A stretch of DNA of 37,439 bases from Planctomycetota bacterium (GCA_026693085.1 JAPLNB010000164.1:1-37439), one strand, 5' to 3'; positions 26,499-35,453 are shown, counted from the first letter of the stretch. The notes: generated by a model not told the origin, from the letters alone. Made by a program: numbers and translations.

Positions 26499-26526
26499 CA
26501 ACTGACCCCTGACAACTGACCCCTGA
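26499..26526 (+). repeat. Heptamer tandem array D (two 14-bp units)
   Basis: Two perfect copies of CAACTGACCCCTGA (heptamers CAACTGA and CCCCTGA) followed by a partial CAAC. It lies 26 bases upstream of the methionine synthase start. Confidence 0.75.
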
Positions 26527-26536
26527 CAACCACTAC

Positions 26537-26543
26537 AGAAAGG
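26537..26543 (+). promoter_or_regulatory. Shine-Dalgarno deciding the metH start
   Basis: AGAAAGG, nine bases before TTG 26553. It abuts the earlier TTG at 26544, which therefore cannot be used. Confidence 0.5.
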
Positions 26544-26552
26544 TTGTCACAC

Positions 26553-29500
26553 TTGGTGCGCCCTTCATTCCTCGACATCGTCCGCCAACGCATCCTCGTC
26601 CTCGACGGTGCCATGGGCACCAGCATCCACACCTACCCCCTCGACCTCCATCGCGACTGGCTCGGCCATGAGAACTGCTCCGAAATCCTCACCCAGACAC
26701 GCCCTGACGTCATCCGCGAAATCCACGAATCCTTCCTCGCCGCCGGCTCCGACGCCGTCGAAACCAACACCTTCGGCGCCAACCGCATCGTCCTCGCCGA
26801 ATTCGGCATCGCCGACCAGACCTTCGACCTCAACAAACGCGCCGCGGAAATCGCCCGCGAGGCCTGCCTCCGACACGAATCCCCAGACCGCCCACGCTTC
26901 GTCATCGGCGCCGCCGGCCCAGGCACCAAACTCCTCACCCTCGGCCAAACCACCTGGGAACTGATGGAGCAAAGCTACTACGAGCAATTCCGCGGCCTCA
27001 TCGCCGGCAACGTCGACGCACTCCTCATCGAAACCGCCCAAGATCTCCTCCAAATCAAATGCGCCATCGCCGCCGCCACCCGCGCCCTCGCCCAAGCCCG
27101 CATCCAACTCCCCCTCATGGTCCAATGCTCCATGGACAACAACGCCGGACAATCCATGCTCCTCGGCACCGACGCCTCCGCCGTCGTCGCCTCCATCCTC
27201 CCCTACGACCAGGTCGTCTCCCTCGGCCTCAACTGCGCCACCGGCCCCACCGAACTCACCGAACACGTCCATTACCTCTCCCAAAACTGGCCCAGGCTCA
27301 TCAGTGTCCTCCCCAACGCCGGCATGCCCCTCATGGTCGATGGACACGCCCAATTCCCCCTCACACCCCCGGATTTCGCCCGCGCCATGATCCGCTTCGT
27401 TAACGACTTCGGCGTCAATATCGTCGGCGGCTGCTGCGGCACCACCCCCGCCCACATCAAAGCCCTCTGCACCGCCATCGGCGACCGCGCCCCTAAAACC
27501 CGCTCCGTCACCGTCAAACCCCAAATCTCCAGCCTCATCTCCGCCACCGACATCCGCCAGGAAACCAGTTACCTCATCGTCGCCGAACGCACCAACACCA
27601 ATGGCTCCCGACAATTCAAACGCCTCCTCCAAGCCGAAGACTGGGATGCACTCGTCTCCATGGCCCGCGACGAAATGCGCGACGGCGCCCACGTCCTCGA
27701 CCTCTGCGTCGATTTCGTCGGCCGCGACGGCGCCCGCGATATGCACGAAGTCGTCAAACGCTTCGTCAACTCCCTCCCCGCACCCCTCATGCTCGATAGC
27801 ACCGACCCCAAGGTCATGGAAGCCGGCCTCAAGCTCACCGGCGGCCGATGCATCCTCAACTCCATGAACCTCGAAGACGGCGAAGAACGCATCGCCCTCT
27901 TCTGCTCCCTCGCTAGAAAATACGGCGCCGCCGTCGTCGCCGGAACCATCGACGAAGACAAACAGAACGCCATGGCCCGAACCGCCGCCCGCAAAATCGC
28001 CATCGCCAAACGCATCCGCAACCTCGCCGTCAAATTCGGCCTCAAAGACGAACACATCCTCTTCGACCCCCTCGTCCTCCCCATCTCCACCGGTCTCGAA
28101 CCCGACCGCCGAAACGCCCTCGAAACCATCGAAGGCATCCGCCTCATCACCCAACAACTCCCCAACTGCCACTCCGTCGTCGGCCTCTCCAACGTCAGCT
28201 TCGGCCTCAAACCCGCCGCCCGCGTCGTCCTCAACAGCGCCTTCCTCCACGAATGCCGCCAAGCCGGCCTCACCGCCGCCATCGTCCACGCCTCCAAAAT
28301 CCTCCCCAAAAACCGCATCCCCCCCGAACAATGGTCCGCCGCGATGGATCTGATCTATGACCGCCGAGTGGATGGCTCCGACCCCCTCACCCGCTTCGTC
28401 TGCCTCTTCCCCGACGACGAAAGAACCGGGACGGGGACGGTTTCCGCGCCCCCCGAAGAGAACCTCCCCATCGAAGAAACCCTCAAACGCCACATCGTCG
28501 TCGGCGAAAAACGCGACCTCGCCCTACACCTCGACCGTGCCCGCCTAACCTACAAACCCCTCGACATCATCAACAACTTCCTCCTCGAAGCCATGAAAAT
28601 CGTCGGCGACCTCTTCGGCTCCGGACAAATGCAGCTCCCCTTCGTCCTCCAATCCGCCGAAACCATGAAAGCCGCCGTCGCACACCTCCGACCCTACATG
28701 GAAAAAGTCGAAGGCCAATCCAAAGGCCGTATCGTCCTGGCCACCGTCCGCGGCGACGTCCACGACATCGGCAAAAACCTCGTCGATATCATCCTCACCA
28801 ACAACGGCTACACCGTCATCAACCTCGGCATCAAACAACCCATCCTCGATATCCTCAAAGCCGCCCTCGATCAGAAAGCCCACGCCATCGGAATGTCCGG
28901 CCTCCTCGTCAAATCCGTCGGCGTCATGAAAGACAACCTCGATGAGCTCAACGCCCAGAACATCACCCTCCCGGTCCTCCTCGGCGGCGCCGCACTCACC
29001 CGTGACTACGCCGAAGAAACACTCGCCTCACTCTACAAAGGCCCCCTCCTCTACTGCCGCGACGCCTTCGACGGCCTCCACGTCATGGACGCCATCTCCA
29101 CCAATCAACTCCAAAAAACCCTCTCCGCCCAACAACAACGCACCGAAAAACGTCGCCGCCTCCGCGAATCCGCCGTTCGCCCCGCCTCCTACGACGCCGC
29201 CGACGCCCCCAAAATCGCCAAGAACAACCCCGTCCCCACACCCCCCTTCTGGGGCCGCCGCATTGTGACCGACCTCCCCATCCGCGAAATCTTCCCCTAT
29301 ATCAACGAAAACGCCCTCTTCCGCGGCCAATGGGGCTACAAACAAGGCAAACTCTCCCCCGAAGAATTCAAACAAACCATCGAACAAAAAGCCCGCCCCA
29401 TCTTCAAGGACCTCCAACGCCGCGCCGCCGCCGAAGGCTTCCTCGCCCCCAAAGTCGTCTACGGCTATTTCCCCGTCCAATCCGCCGGCAACGACCTGAT

Positions 29501-30056
29501 CGTCTACCACACCGAAGAATTCCCCCCCTCTTCCTTCAACCCCACCGCCAAACCCCGCGAACGCCTCCGCTTCACCTTCCCCCGCCAGGAAGGCCGCCGC
29601 CGGCTCTGCATCTCCGACTTCTTCCGCTCCGTCGAGTCCGGCCAGTACGACGTCCTCGCCCTCCAACTCGTCACCGTCGGCGACCACGCCACCACCCTCG
29701 CCGAAAAACTCCGCCTCGACAACAAATACCAGGACTACCTCTACCTCCACGGCTTTGGCGTCGAATCCGCCGAAGCCCTCGCCGAGTTCTGGCACAAACG
29801 CATCCGCGCCGAGCTTGGCTTCTCCAGCGAAGACGCCCCTACCATCCCCAAACTCTTCCAACAGGGTTATCGCGGCTCCCGCTACTCCTTCGGCTACCCC
29901 GCCTGCCCCAACCTCGAAGACCGCACCCTCATCGTCGAACTCCTCCACCCCGAATCCATCTCCGTCACGCTCACCGAGAGCTTCATGCTAATCCCCGAAC
30001 AATCCACCGACGCCCTCGTCGCCCTCCACCCGCAAGCCAAGTACTTCGACGTGTAA
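26553..30056 (+). CDS. metH: Cobalamin-dependent methionine synthase, non-ATG start
   Basis: About 1167 residues, all four modules present. The homocysteine module has zinc ligands Cys228 ('GLNCATGP') and Cys294/Cys295 ('GGCCGTTP'). The methyltetrahydrofolate module begins near 'IVAERTNTNGSRQF'. The B12 module has the lower-axial His737 in 'RGDVHDIGKNLV'. The C-terminal AdoMet reactivation domain has 'RGSRYSFGYPACP' starting at Arg1107. It transfers methyl from 5-methyl-THF to homocysteine in the cytosol. No ATG occurs near the 5' end; the best start is TTG 26553 (GTG 26556 is the alternative). The 244-base leader shows a small CCGTTT/AAACGG hairpin near 26424-26438 but no recognisable cobalamin or SAM riboswitch. 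Confidence 0.96.
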   Translation: MVRPSFLDIVRQRILVLDGAMGTSIHTYPLDLHRDWLGHENCSEILTQTRPDVIREIHESFLAAGSDAVETNTFGANRIVLAEFGIADQTFDLNKRAAEIAREACLRHESPDRPRFVIGAAGPGTKLLTLGQTTWELMEQSYYEQFRGLIAGNVDALLIETAQDLLQIKCAIAAATRALAQARIQLPLMVQCSMDNNAGQSMLLGTDASAVVASILPYDQVVSLGLNCATGPTELTEHVHYLSQNWPRLISVLPNAGMPLMVDGHAQFPLTPPDFARAMIRFVNDFGVNIVGGCCGTTPAHIKALCTAIGDRAPKTRSVTVKPQISSLISATDIRQETSYLIVAERTNTNGSRQFKRLLQAEDWDALVSMARDEMRDGAHVLDLCVDFVGRDGARDMHEVVKRFVNSLPAPLMLDSTDPKVMEAGLKLTGGRCILNSMNLEDGEERIALFCSLARKYGAAVVAGTIDEDKQNAMARTAARKIAIAKRIRNLAVKFGLKDEHILFDPLVLPISTGLEPDRRNALETIEGIRLITQQLPNCHSVVGLSNVSFGLKPAARVVLNSAFLHECRQAGLTAAIVHASKILPKNRIPPEQWSAAMDLIYDRRVDGSDPLTRFVCLFPDDERTGTGTVSAPPEENLPIEETLKRHIVVGEKRDLALHLDRARLTYKPLDIINNFLLEAMKIVGDLFGSGQMQLPFVLQSAETMKAAVAHLRPYMEKVEGQSKGRIVLATVRGDVHDIGKNLVDIILTNNGYTVINLGIKQPILDILKAALDQKAHAIGMSGLLVKSVGVMKDNLDELNAQNITLPVLLGGAALTRDYAEETLASLYKGPLLYCRDAFDGLHVMDAISTNQLQKTLSAQQQRTEKRRRLRESAVRPASYDAADAPKIAKNNPVPTPPFWGRRIVTDLPIREIFPYINENALFRGQWGYKQGKLSPEEFKQTIEQKARPIFKDLQRRAAAEGFLAPKVVYGYFPVQSAGNDLIVYHTEEFPPSSFNPTAKPRERLRFTFPRQEGRRRLCISDFFRSVESGQYDVLALQLVTVGDHATTLAEKLRLDNKYQDYLYLHGFGVESAEALAEFWHKRIRAELGFSSEDAPTIPKLFQQGYRGSRYSFGYPACPNLEDRTLIVELLHPESISVTLTESFMLIPEQSTDALVALHPQAKYFDV

Positions 30057-30065
30057 TGCCGCCCC

Positions 30066-30452
30066 TCACCAGATGACGTCCACCCCATACCGCCCGATCT
30101 GCGGATCCCCCGTAATGATCGGCACCCGCTCCACCACCGCCTGCGCCACCAACAGCCGATCAAACGGGTCTTTGTGATGCATCGCCAGCCCTGCAACTCC
30201 CACAGCATGCTCAATCGACACCGGCAGCTCCGTCATCCGCAGCAGAGACATCTGTTCCCCGATGAACTTCGCAGGTTCGGACGGCAGATGGAGTTTCTTT
30301 ATCTGAAGCTTGATCGCGATCTCCCACGCCGTCGCAGCGCTGAACAAGAGATCCGTACCTGGGTCCATGATCACACGCCGCGCCTCCTGCGACAGCCGCG
30401 GATCGTCTGCCGTCACCCAGAGGAAACTATGCGTGTCGAGCAAAGCCCTCAT
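30066..30452 (-). CDS. vapC: PIN-domain toxin, VapC type
   Basis: 128 residues. The acidic residues of the PIN ribonuclease site are visible: Asp6 ('LLDTHSFLW'), Glu44 ('ATAWEIAIK'), Asp95/Asp98 ('HKDPFDRLLVAQ') and Asp116 ('IITGDPQI'). It is an Mg-dependent RNase, usually directed at tRNA or rRNA; the target here is unknown. The start overlaps the antitoxin stop by four bases (ATGA, 30449-30452), the usual antitoxin-first arrangement. The 3' end converges on metH with only nine bases between the stops. Confidence 0.92.
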   Translation of the reverse strand: MRALLDTHSFLWVTADDPRLSQEARRVIMDPGTDLLFSAATAWEIAIKLQIKKLHLPSEPAKFIGEQMSLLRMTELPVSIEHAVGVAGLAMHHKDPFDRLLVAQAVVERVPIITGDPQIGRYGVDVIW

Positions 30453-30697
30453 TTTTCCTCTTCCCCATAGAAGAGCTTGAGCACGTCATCCGGCAGCGGT
30501 GCATCAAAATCGTCGCTCATCCAGATCTGCCCCTTCGCAGTCCCCGGAACACGCGGCACCCGAGCCGGCTCCACCGACACCAGCTTCGCCACCGGCTTCC
30601 CCGCCTTCGCTATAATCACTTCTTCCCCACCCTGAACACGTTTAAGTAGCTGTGAAAGCTGGGTCTTAGCAACATGTATATTCACCGTCAGCGCCAT
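30449..30697 (-). CDS. Phd/YefM-family antitoxin
   Basis: 82 residues from the ATG at 30695-30697; an in-frame TTG at 30706 falls inside the -10 box and is rejected. The N-terminal DNA-binding fold is recognisable ('NIHVAKTQLSQLLKRVQGGEEVIIAKAGKPVAKLV'-type pattern, residues ~5-40). The C-terminal ~35 residues are acidic ('DDFDAPLPDDVL') and should thread into the VapC active site. It is expected to repress its own promoter together with the toxin; two copies of ACTAAGTCC over the promoter are the likely binding sites. There is no Shine-Dalgarno at normal spacing. Confidence 0.88.
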   Translation of the reverse strand: MALTVNIHVAKTQLSQLLKRVQGGEEVIIAKAGKPVAKLVSVEPARVPRVPGTAKGQIWMSDDFDAPLPDDVLKLFYGEEEK

Positions 30698-30704
30698 ACC
30701 TAAC

Positions 30705-30733
30705 AATATAAACTAAGTCCCGGACTAAGTCCA
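30705..30733 (-). promoter_or_regulatory. Toxin-antitoxin promoter with repeat operator
   Basis: On the minus strand, -35 TGGACT (30728-30733) and -10 TATATT (30705-30710) are separated by exactly 17 bases. The direct repeat ACTAAGTCC occurs at 30712-30720 and 30724-30732, covering the spacer and -35. The second copy lies within a near-palindrome GGACTAAGTCC. Initiation about seven bases past the -10 would fall at the antitoxin ATG, so the message is probably leaderless. Autoregulation by the antitoxin is inferred from family. Confidence 0.6.
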
Positions 30734-30772
30734 CTAAAATCTCGCGTCCTCATCACCAGCCCCCCGCACTCT

Positions 30773-30800
30773 CTGAACCCTGAACCCCGACCCCTGAACC
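30773..30800 (+). repeat. Heptamer tandem array E (4 units)
   Basis: Units CTGAACC, CTGAACC, CCGACCC, CTGAACC in 7-bp register. It begins right after the stop of the 37-residue membrane peptide gene, between that gene and the toxin-antitoxin promoter. Confidence 0.7.
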
Positions 30801-30801
30801 C

Positions 30802-30915
30802 TCAATGAACAATCTTCAAAAACTTCACCAATATCAGAATCAGCAGAAAAATCAGGTAAAATCGCAGAAAATACAATGCAAACTTCACCGTCCGCGTCAT
30901 CCGAATCCGTGGCAT
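30802..30915 (-). CDS. 37-residue basic single-helix membrane peptide
   Basis: ATG at 30913-30915 with a strong AGGAGGT (30921-30927) five bases upstream; stop TGA at 30802-30804. The peptide has a basic N-terminus ('MPRIRMTRTVKFAL'), one strongly hydrophobic helix ('YLIFLLILILV') and a short basic tail ('KFLKIVH'). It begins two bases after the stop of the MgtE-N/CBS gene, so it is the third gene of that operon. Small single-helix proteins often modulate transporters; a role as a small subunit or regulator of the Nramp protein is inferred from position only. The composition (Leu/Ile/Phe core, Arg/Lys flanks) is not what a chance ORF in this C-skewed region looks like. Confidence 0.7.
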   Translation of the reverse strand: MPRIRMTRTVKFALYFLRFYLIFLLILILVKFLKIVH

Positions 30916-30917
30916 GT

Positions 30918-32219
30918 TCAACCTCCTGTCCTCGCCCTCATCACCAGCCCCTTCATAATGTCATTGTAATGGATCACCCCCAGAAGATGATCCTGCCGGT
31001 CCACCACCGGGATCATCCGATAGTGATACTTCGCGAACATCTCCGCCAAGTCGTCCCGAACGTCATCTTCCTCCGCCGCCACCACCGGCGACGCCATCAT
31101 CTCCCCCATCCCCGTCTCATCCGCCGCCAACACCAGATCCCGCAGGTCCACCACCCCCAACAGCACCTTCTCCTCGCTCACCACATACACATACGAGATC
31201 GCCGCATGTTCCCGCCCCGATGCCCGCAACGAACCCAGCACCTCACCAACCTTCGCCTCCCGCCCAACCGCCACGAAATCTCCCGACATCAGCGTCCGCG
31301 CCGTCGCCTCCCGCGCCGACACCAGCATCCGGATCCGCTCCTGCTGCTCCTTCGGCAACAGACCCATCAGCTTGCTCATCTCATCGTGCGGCAACACCGA
31401 CAACAAATCCGCCAACTGCGGCACCGACATCTCCGATAAAATCGTCCGCGCTCGCTCCTGCCTCAAATTCGCGATCAACTGCCGCTGCGCCCGCGGCTCC
31501 GCCTCCATCAGCGTCTCCGCCGCCTTCTCCGAATCCAATGCCGAAAACACCGCCTCCTGCTCGTCCCCGCTCAACTCCTCCAACGCATCCGCCAAATCCT
31601 CGCTCGGCAGATCCGCCAACTGCTTCCGCGTCACCGACAGCGAAACCTTGTCCGTCTGCACCGCGTCTTCCACGCTCAACGGCTGCACATATCGCCACGA
31701 AATGAACTGGTCCTTCAGCGGCACCAGCCGCGAGACCCCCCACTTCCTCAAAAAACCGTTGAACGAAATATCCACGTGGATCAGCAGCATCCGCCCCTTC
31801 GACTCCAGCAGATGTACATCGTTCACCACCTCCACCCGCCGCCCGTCCGTATCCAGAATCGTTCGCCCCATCAGATGCTCGTCCAGCATCATCCAGCCCG
31901 GCTGATCCACAAACGGCGGATACTTCCCGCCCCCCTCCGGCGGGCTCACAAAAATCGCATCATCCTCAATCCGCTGAACCTTGTTCCACGGCACAAATTC
32001 CGTCGGCTCACCCCACCCGTGCGAAATGTATATCCCCACCGCCTCCGGATAAGGCTCCGCCAGCTTGAACACCAAATCCGTCAGTTTCCCCACCTGGTCC
32101 GTGATCTTCCCCGTGCAGATCCGCCGCTTCACCAATTGCGAAAAATACAGCGCCTGGTAATCCTTCCCGACCGCTGCGGCGGCGGGCGGCTTCGTCGAAT
32201 TGGCAGGTGAATGCGGCAT
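30918..32219 (-). CDS. Soluble MgtE-N/CBS regulatory protein with PRC-barrel-like N-terminus
   Basis: 433 residues. About 30-165 look like two PRC-barrel-type beta segments ('GKLTDLVFKLAE', 'GRTILDTDGRRVEVVNDV'). About 190-295 form the helical MgtE N domain ('LADLPSEDLADALEELSGDEQEAVFSAL' region). About 300-430 are a CBS pair ('YVYVVSEEKVLLGVVDLRDLV', 'MIPVVDRQDHLLGVIHYNDI'). In MgtE these cytosolic domains bind Mg2+ and ATP and gate the channel, but the MgtE membrane domain is entirely missing. The gene follows the Nramp transporter by nine bases, with its ribosome-binding site AGGA overlapping the Nramp stop. It is probably the Mg-sensing regulatory subunit of that transporter, an inference from fusion of parts and operon order. 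Confidence 0.85.
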   Translation of the reverse strand: MPHSPANSTKPPAAAAVGKDYQALYFSQLVKRRICTGKITDQVGKLTDLVFKLAEPYPEAVGIYISHGWGEPTEFVPWNKVQRIEDDAIFVSPPEGGGKYPPFVDQPGWMMLDEHLMGRTILDTDGRRVEVVNDVHLLESKGRMLLIHVDISFNGFLRKWGVSRLVPLKDQFISWRYVQPLSVEDAVQTDKVSLSVTRKQLADLPSEDLADALEELSGDEQEAVFSALDSEKAAETLMEAEPRAQRQLIANLRQERARTILSEMSVPQLADLLSVLPHDEMSKLMGLLPKEQQERIRMLVSAREATARTLMSGDFVAVGREAKVGEVLGSLRASGREHAAISYVYVVSEEKVLLGVVDLRDLVLAADETGMGEMMASPVVAAEEDDVRDDLAEMFAKYHYRMIPVVDRQDHLLGVIHYNDIMKGLVMRARTGG

Positions 32220-32228
32220 GATCTGGTC

Positions 32229-33548
32229 CTATGAACCCGATTTTAGGAACTCCGGGAAAAGCACCGAAATCGCAAATACCGTCGACATCAATACCACGAA
32301 AAAAATGATCCCCCAGTTCACAATGTTCTGCCACCGCGTGTTCGCATAGTCACCCATCGTCCCCTTGTCATTCAACAACAACACCAACGCCAGCAGCGAT
32401 GCCGGCAGCAGCGTCACCGCCACCACCTGCACAAACATCGTGATCGTCACCAGCGGCGCACCAGGGATCAGCACCACCGCCCCAGCCGTCCCCAACGTCA
32501 ACAGATACACCACATAAAACCACGGCGCATCCCGAACGCTCTTGTTCAGCGAGTGCGCCCATCCAAAAACCTCCCCCACCGCCCAACTCGTCGACAGCGA
32601 AATGCACAACGCCCCCAAAAAACCCGCGTCAAACAGCCCGATCCCAAACAGAATACGCGCCCATTCCCCCTTCCCCGCCGGCAACAGCGGCTTCAACGCA
32701 TCCGCCGCCTGTGTCACATTCTCCACCACAATCGGCGGCTGGTGATAATACAGCGCCGCACCCGTCGTAATAATGATGAATATCGCCACCAGCCCCGTCA
32801 GGAACGACCCCACAAACGTGTCCATCTTCCCAAACTTCAGATCGCGAACCTCCATCCCCTTGTCCACCACCGCGCTCTGCTGAAAAAAAATCTGCCACGG
32901 TGTAATCGTCGTCCCGATATTCGCCATCAGGAAAAACACCAGCGTCGCATCGACCCCGCTCGGAAACTTCGGATTGTAAAAACCCCCCGCAACCTCCCCC
33001 CAACCCGGCGAATCCGGAGTGTGCATCGCCCAAATCGCCGCCGGAATGTAAACCAGATTGAAAACGCAAAACAGCAGCGTCAGCTTCTCAAACGTCCAAT
33101 ACTTCCCGCTCATGACCACCGCCATGAGCACCCCCGTCACCACCACATACGTCACAATCCCTGGAATATGGAATATCTTGCCCGCTTCCACCATCCCAAT
33201 ATACTCCGTCACCAGCGTCAGCCAGTTCACCAACGCTAAATCAGAAATCGAAAACCACCCCCAAAATGGCCCAAAAGCATCAAAAATCGCCTCCCCATGC
33301 CCTCGCTTCGTCACCGCCCCCAGACGCACCGTCATCTCCTGCACGCAATACGCCATCGGGATCAGAATCAAGAACACCCACAAAAACGAGAAACCGTATC
33401 GCGACCCCGTGACCGCATACGTCTGAATCCCCCCAGCATCATTGTCCGCCACCATCGTGATGATGCCCGGCCCCAGAATCGCCAAAAACAACAGCGACCG
33501 CCGCCTCAGTCGCCCTGCCTGGTGAATACCCTTGCTGAGCCAATACAT
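32229..33548 (-). CDS. Nramp-superfamily divalent metal transporter, variant metal site
   Basis: 439 residues, about 11 membrane helices, with the Nramp fold evident from 'FLAILGPGIITMVADNDAGG' region and 'LMANIGTTITPWQIFFQQS'. Ordinary Mn/Fe transporters carry DPGN in helix 1 and A-x-x-M-P-H in helix 6. Here the aligned residues are Asp37-Ala38-Gly39-Gly40 and Thr213-x-x-Thr216-Pro-Trp218: the aspartate is kept, while the Asn, the soft-ligand Met and the His are lost. Loss of the methionine favours hard ions such as Mg2+, and the MgtE-N/CBS partner points the same way. Mg2+ transport is therefore a reasoned inference, not established. First gene of a three-gene operon. Confidence 0.85.
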   Translation of the reverse strand: MYWLSKGIHQAGRLRRRSLLFLAILGPGIITMVADNDAGGIQTYAVTGSRYGFSFLWVFLILIPMAYCVQEMTVRLGAVTKRGHGEAIFDAFGPFWGWFSISDLALVNWLTLVTEYIGMVEAGKIFHIPGIVTYVVVTGVLMAVVMSGKYWTFEKLTLLFCVFNLVYIPAAIWAMHTPDSPGWGEVAGGFYNPKFPSGVDATLVFFLMANIGTTITPWQIFFQQSAVVDKGMEVRDLKFGKMDTFVGSFLTGLVAIFIIITTGAALYYHQPPIVVENVTQAADALKPLLPAGKGEWARILFGIGLFDAGFLGALCISLSTSWAVGEVFGWAHSLNKSVRDAPWFYVVYLLTLGTAGAVVLIPGAPLVTITMFVQVVAVTLLPASLLALVLLLNDKGTMGDYANTRWQNIVNWGIIFFVVLMSTVFAISVLFPEFLKSGS

Positions 33549-33889
33549 GGCGAATTCGTCCCTATTCCGACTGAACTATAGGGCCATTTCACCGGAACAC
33601 GCAGGCCAAAACCAGCCACAACCCTTGAGGTGCACCTCTTCCTCAACTCCATACCTTCCGCCACCGCCCCAAGATCCTACTGCGCACCCGTACCCAAGCT
33701 CCATCCTTGCCGCCCAATGAAGCCGCGCATTTCATCCAACCCATCAAGCTTTGTCAATCACCCAATCGTCATCTTCGCCCAATACTCCCGCAGTCCGCTC
33801 GCGCTCCCCACACCAACCACTCCCCCTCGCGCAGACCAACGCCCACGGCACCGCCGTGGATTCTTTCCCCCTCTCCCCCATGCTACCGC
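33549..33889. other. Gap with no supported gene
   Basis: About 340 bases between the Nramp start and the end of the Gly-rich protein gene. It must hold the promoter of the metal-transport operon. It contains a 12-bp palindrome (33627-33638), which is not significant by itself. No coding frame, RNA gene or terminator is convincing. Confidence 0.45.
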
Positions 33890-34657
<768 letters not shown>

Positions 34658-34869
34658 AGCAAGCTCCCTTCGGCCAAAATGCCGCCGCCAACACCTCGCA
34701 ACCGCCTCTTCATACGCCCCGCTCCGCAGATTATTGCCCCGGAATCCCAAATCCAACCCTCTCCTCTCCCCACATCGGCGTTACAATCCCCAATCGGTCA
34801 TCAATAGCCCCTCCCAGCCCACGACTACTCGGCACTGGCTCGAGTTCCTCTCAACTTGACTCGTACCGG

Positions 34870-35271
34870 GAAAAAAATAGGTCGCGATACATCCCCGCTA
34901 CCCTGCTCTTCGCTCTCATCCTCATCGCCCCCTCCCCATCCCCCGCCGCCCAGCTCACCGAACTCTGGCTCTTCTATGCAACCAACCTCCAGGTCGATGC
35001 CAACGTCACCAAGCTCGAACAAATCTGCCGCCGCGCCGCCAAAGCCGGCTACTCCCACCTCCTCCTCTCCGATTCCAAATTCGCCATGCTCGGCCAACTC
35101 GGCGACGTGCAAAGCCACTACTTCGCCAACCTCGCCCGCGCCAATAAACTCACCGGGTGGGCACCAAAAGGGTCAGAAGGCATTATGAACCTTCCAACCG
35201 CACCTGTGCCGGCTCGTCGAGGCAAGAACCCAGGATATCGGAACACCGCCCGCCGAGCCGATGGCCGCTGA
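34870..35271 (+). pseudogene. N-terminal fragment of an exported glycosidase-like planctomycete protein
   Basis: In the frame of 34891 the sequence reads as a signal peptide ('IPATLLFALILIAPSPSPAAQ') followed by 'ELWLFYATNLQVDANV', 'LEQICRRAAKAGYSHLLLSDSKF' and 'GDVQSHYFANLARANKL', a coherent N-terminal domain that reminds me of planctomycete glycosidase-like proteins. After 'ANKLTG' (about 35155) the frame enters unrelated sequence and stops at 35269-35271. No usable start codon lies in frame upstream. A TTG at 34856 would join it only if the A-run 34871-34877 were one base longer. Both ends are therefore damaged. The break coincides with the inverted-repeat element at 35166-35278. Confidence 0.6.
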
Positions 35272-35278
35272 CCTTTTT
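35166..35278. repeat. 113-bp element with near-perfect 11-bp terminal inverted repeats
   Basis: Left arm 35166-35176 (AAAAGGGTCAG) and right arm 35268-35278 (CTGACCTTTTT) pair at 10 of 11 positions. The interior has nearly balanced C and G, unlike the C-rich flanks, and holds no gene. It could be a MITE-like insertion or a dispersed repeat; the gene to its left is cut off at its edge. Confidence 0.4.
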
Positions 35279-35453
35279 TCCTGGCCTGAGGCGCTTTCCC
35301 ACCCTTTTCTGCAACCAAACCCACACCACCCCCATCCAATGTGCAGCCTATGCCCTCAACCCCTCCACCCCACCTTTTTTCGCCACTTTCCTCACAATCC
35401 CCCCTCTACCCTTTGACACCCAACCCCCAATCGACGATGAATTATCCCAACCC

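Noticed and set aside
26309..26552. Cobalamin riboswitch upstream of metH
   Set aside because: No B12-box-like sequence found by eye; the only structure seen is a 6-bp hairpin.
26565..28493. 642-codon minus-strand ORF opposite metH
   Set aside because: Gly/Asp/Glu/Val-rich antisense frame of an unmistakable methionine synthase.
33627..33638. Palindrome GAGGTGCACCTC upstream of the Nramp gene as a metal-regulator operator
   Set aside because: Only one copy, no promoter elements recognised beside it, and chance occurrence is likely.
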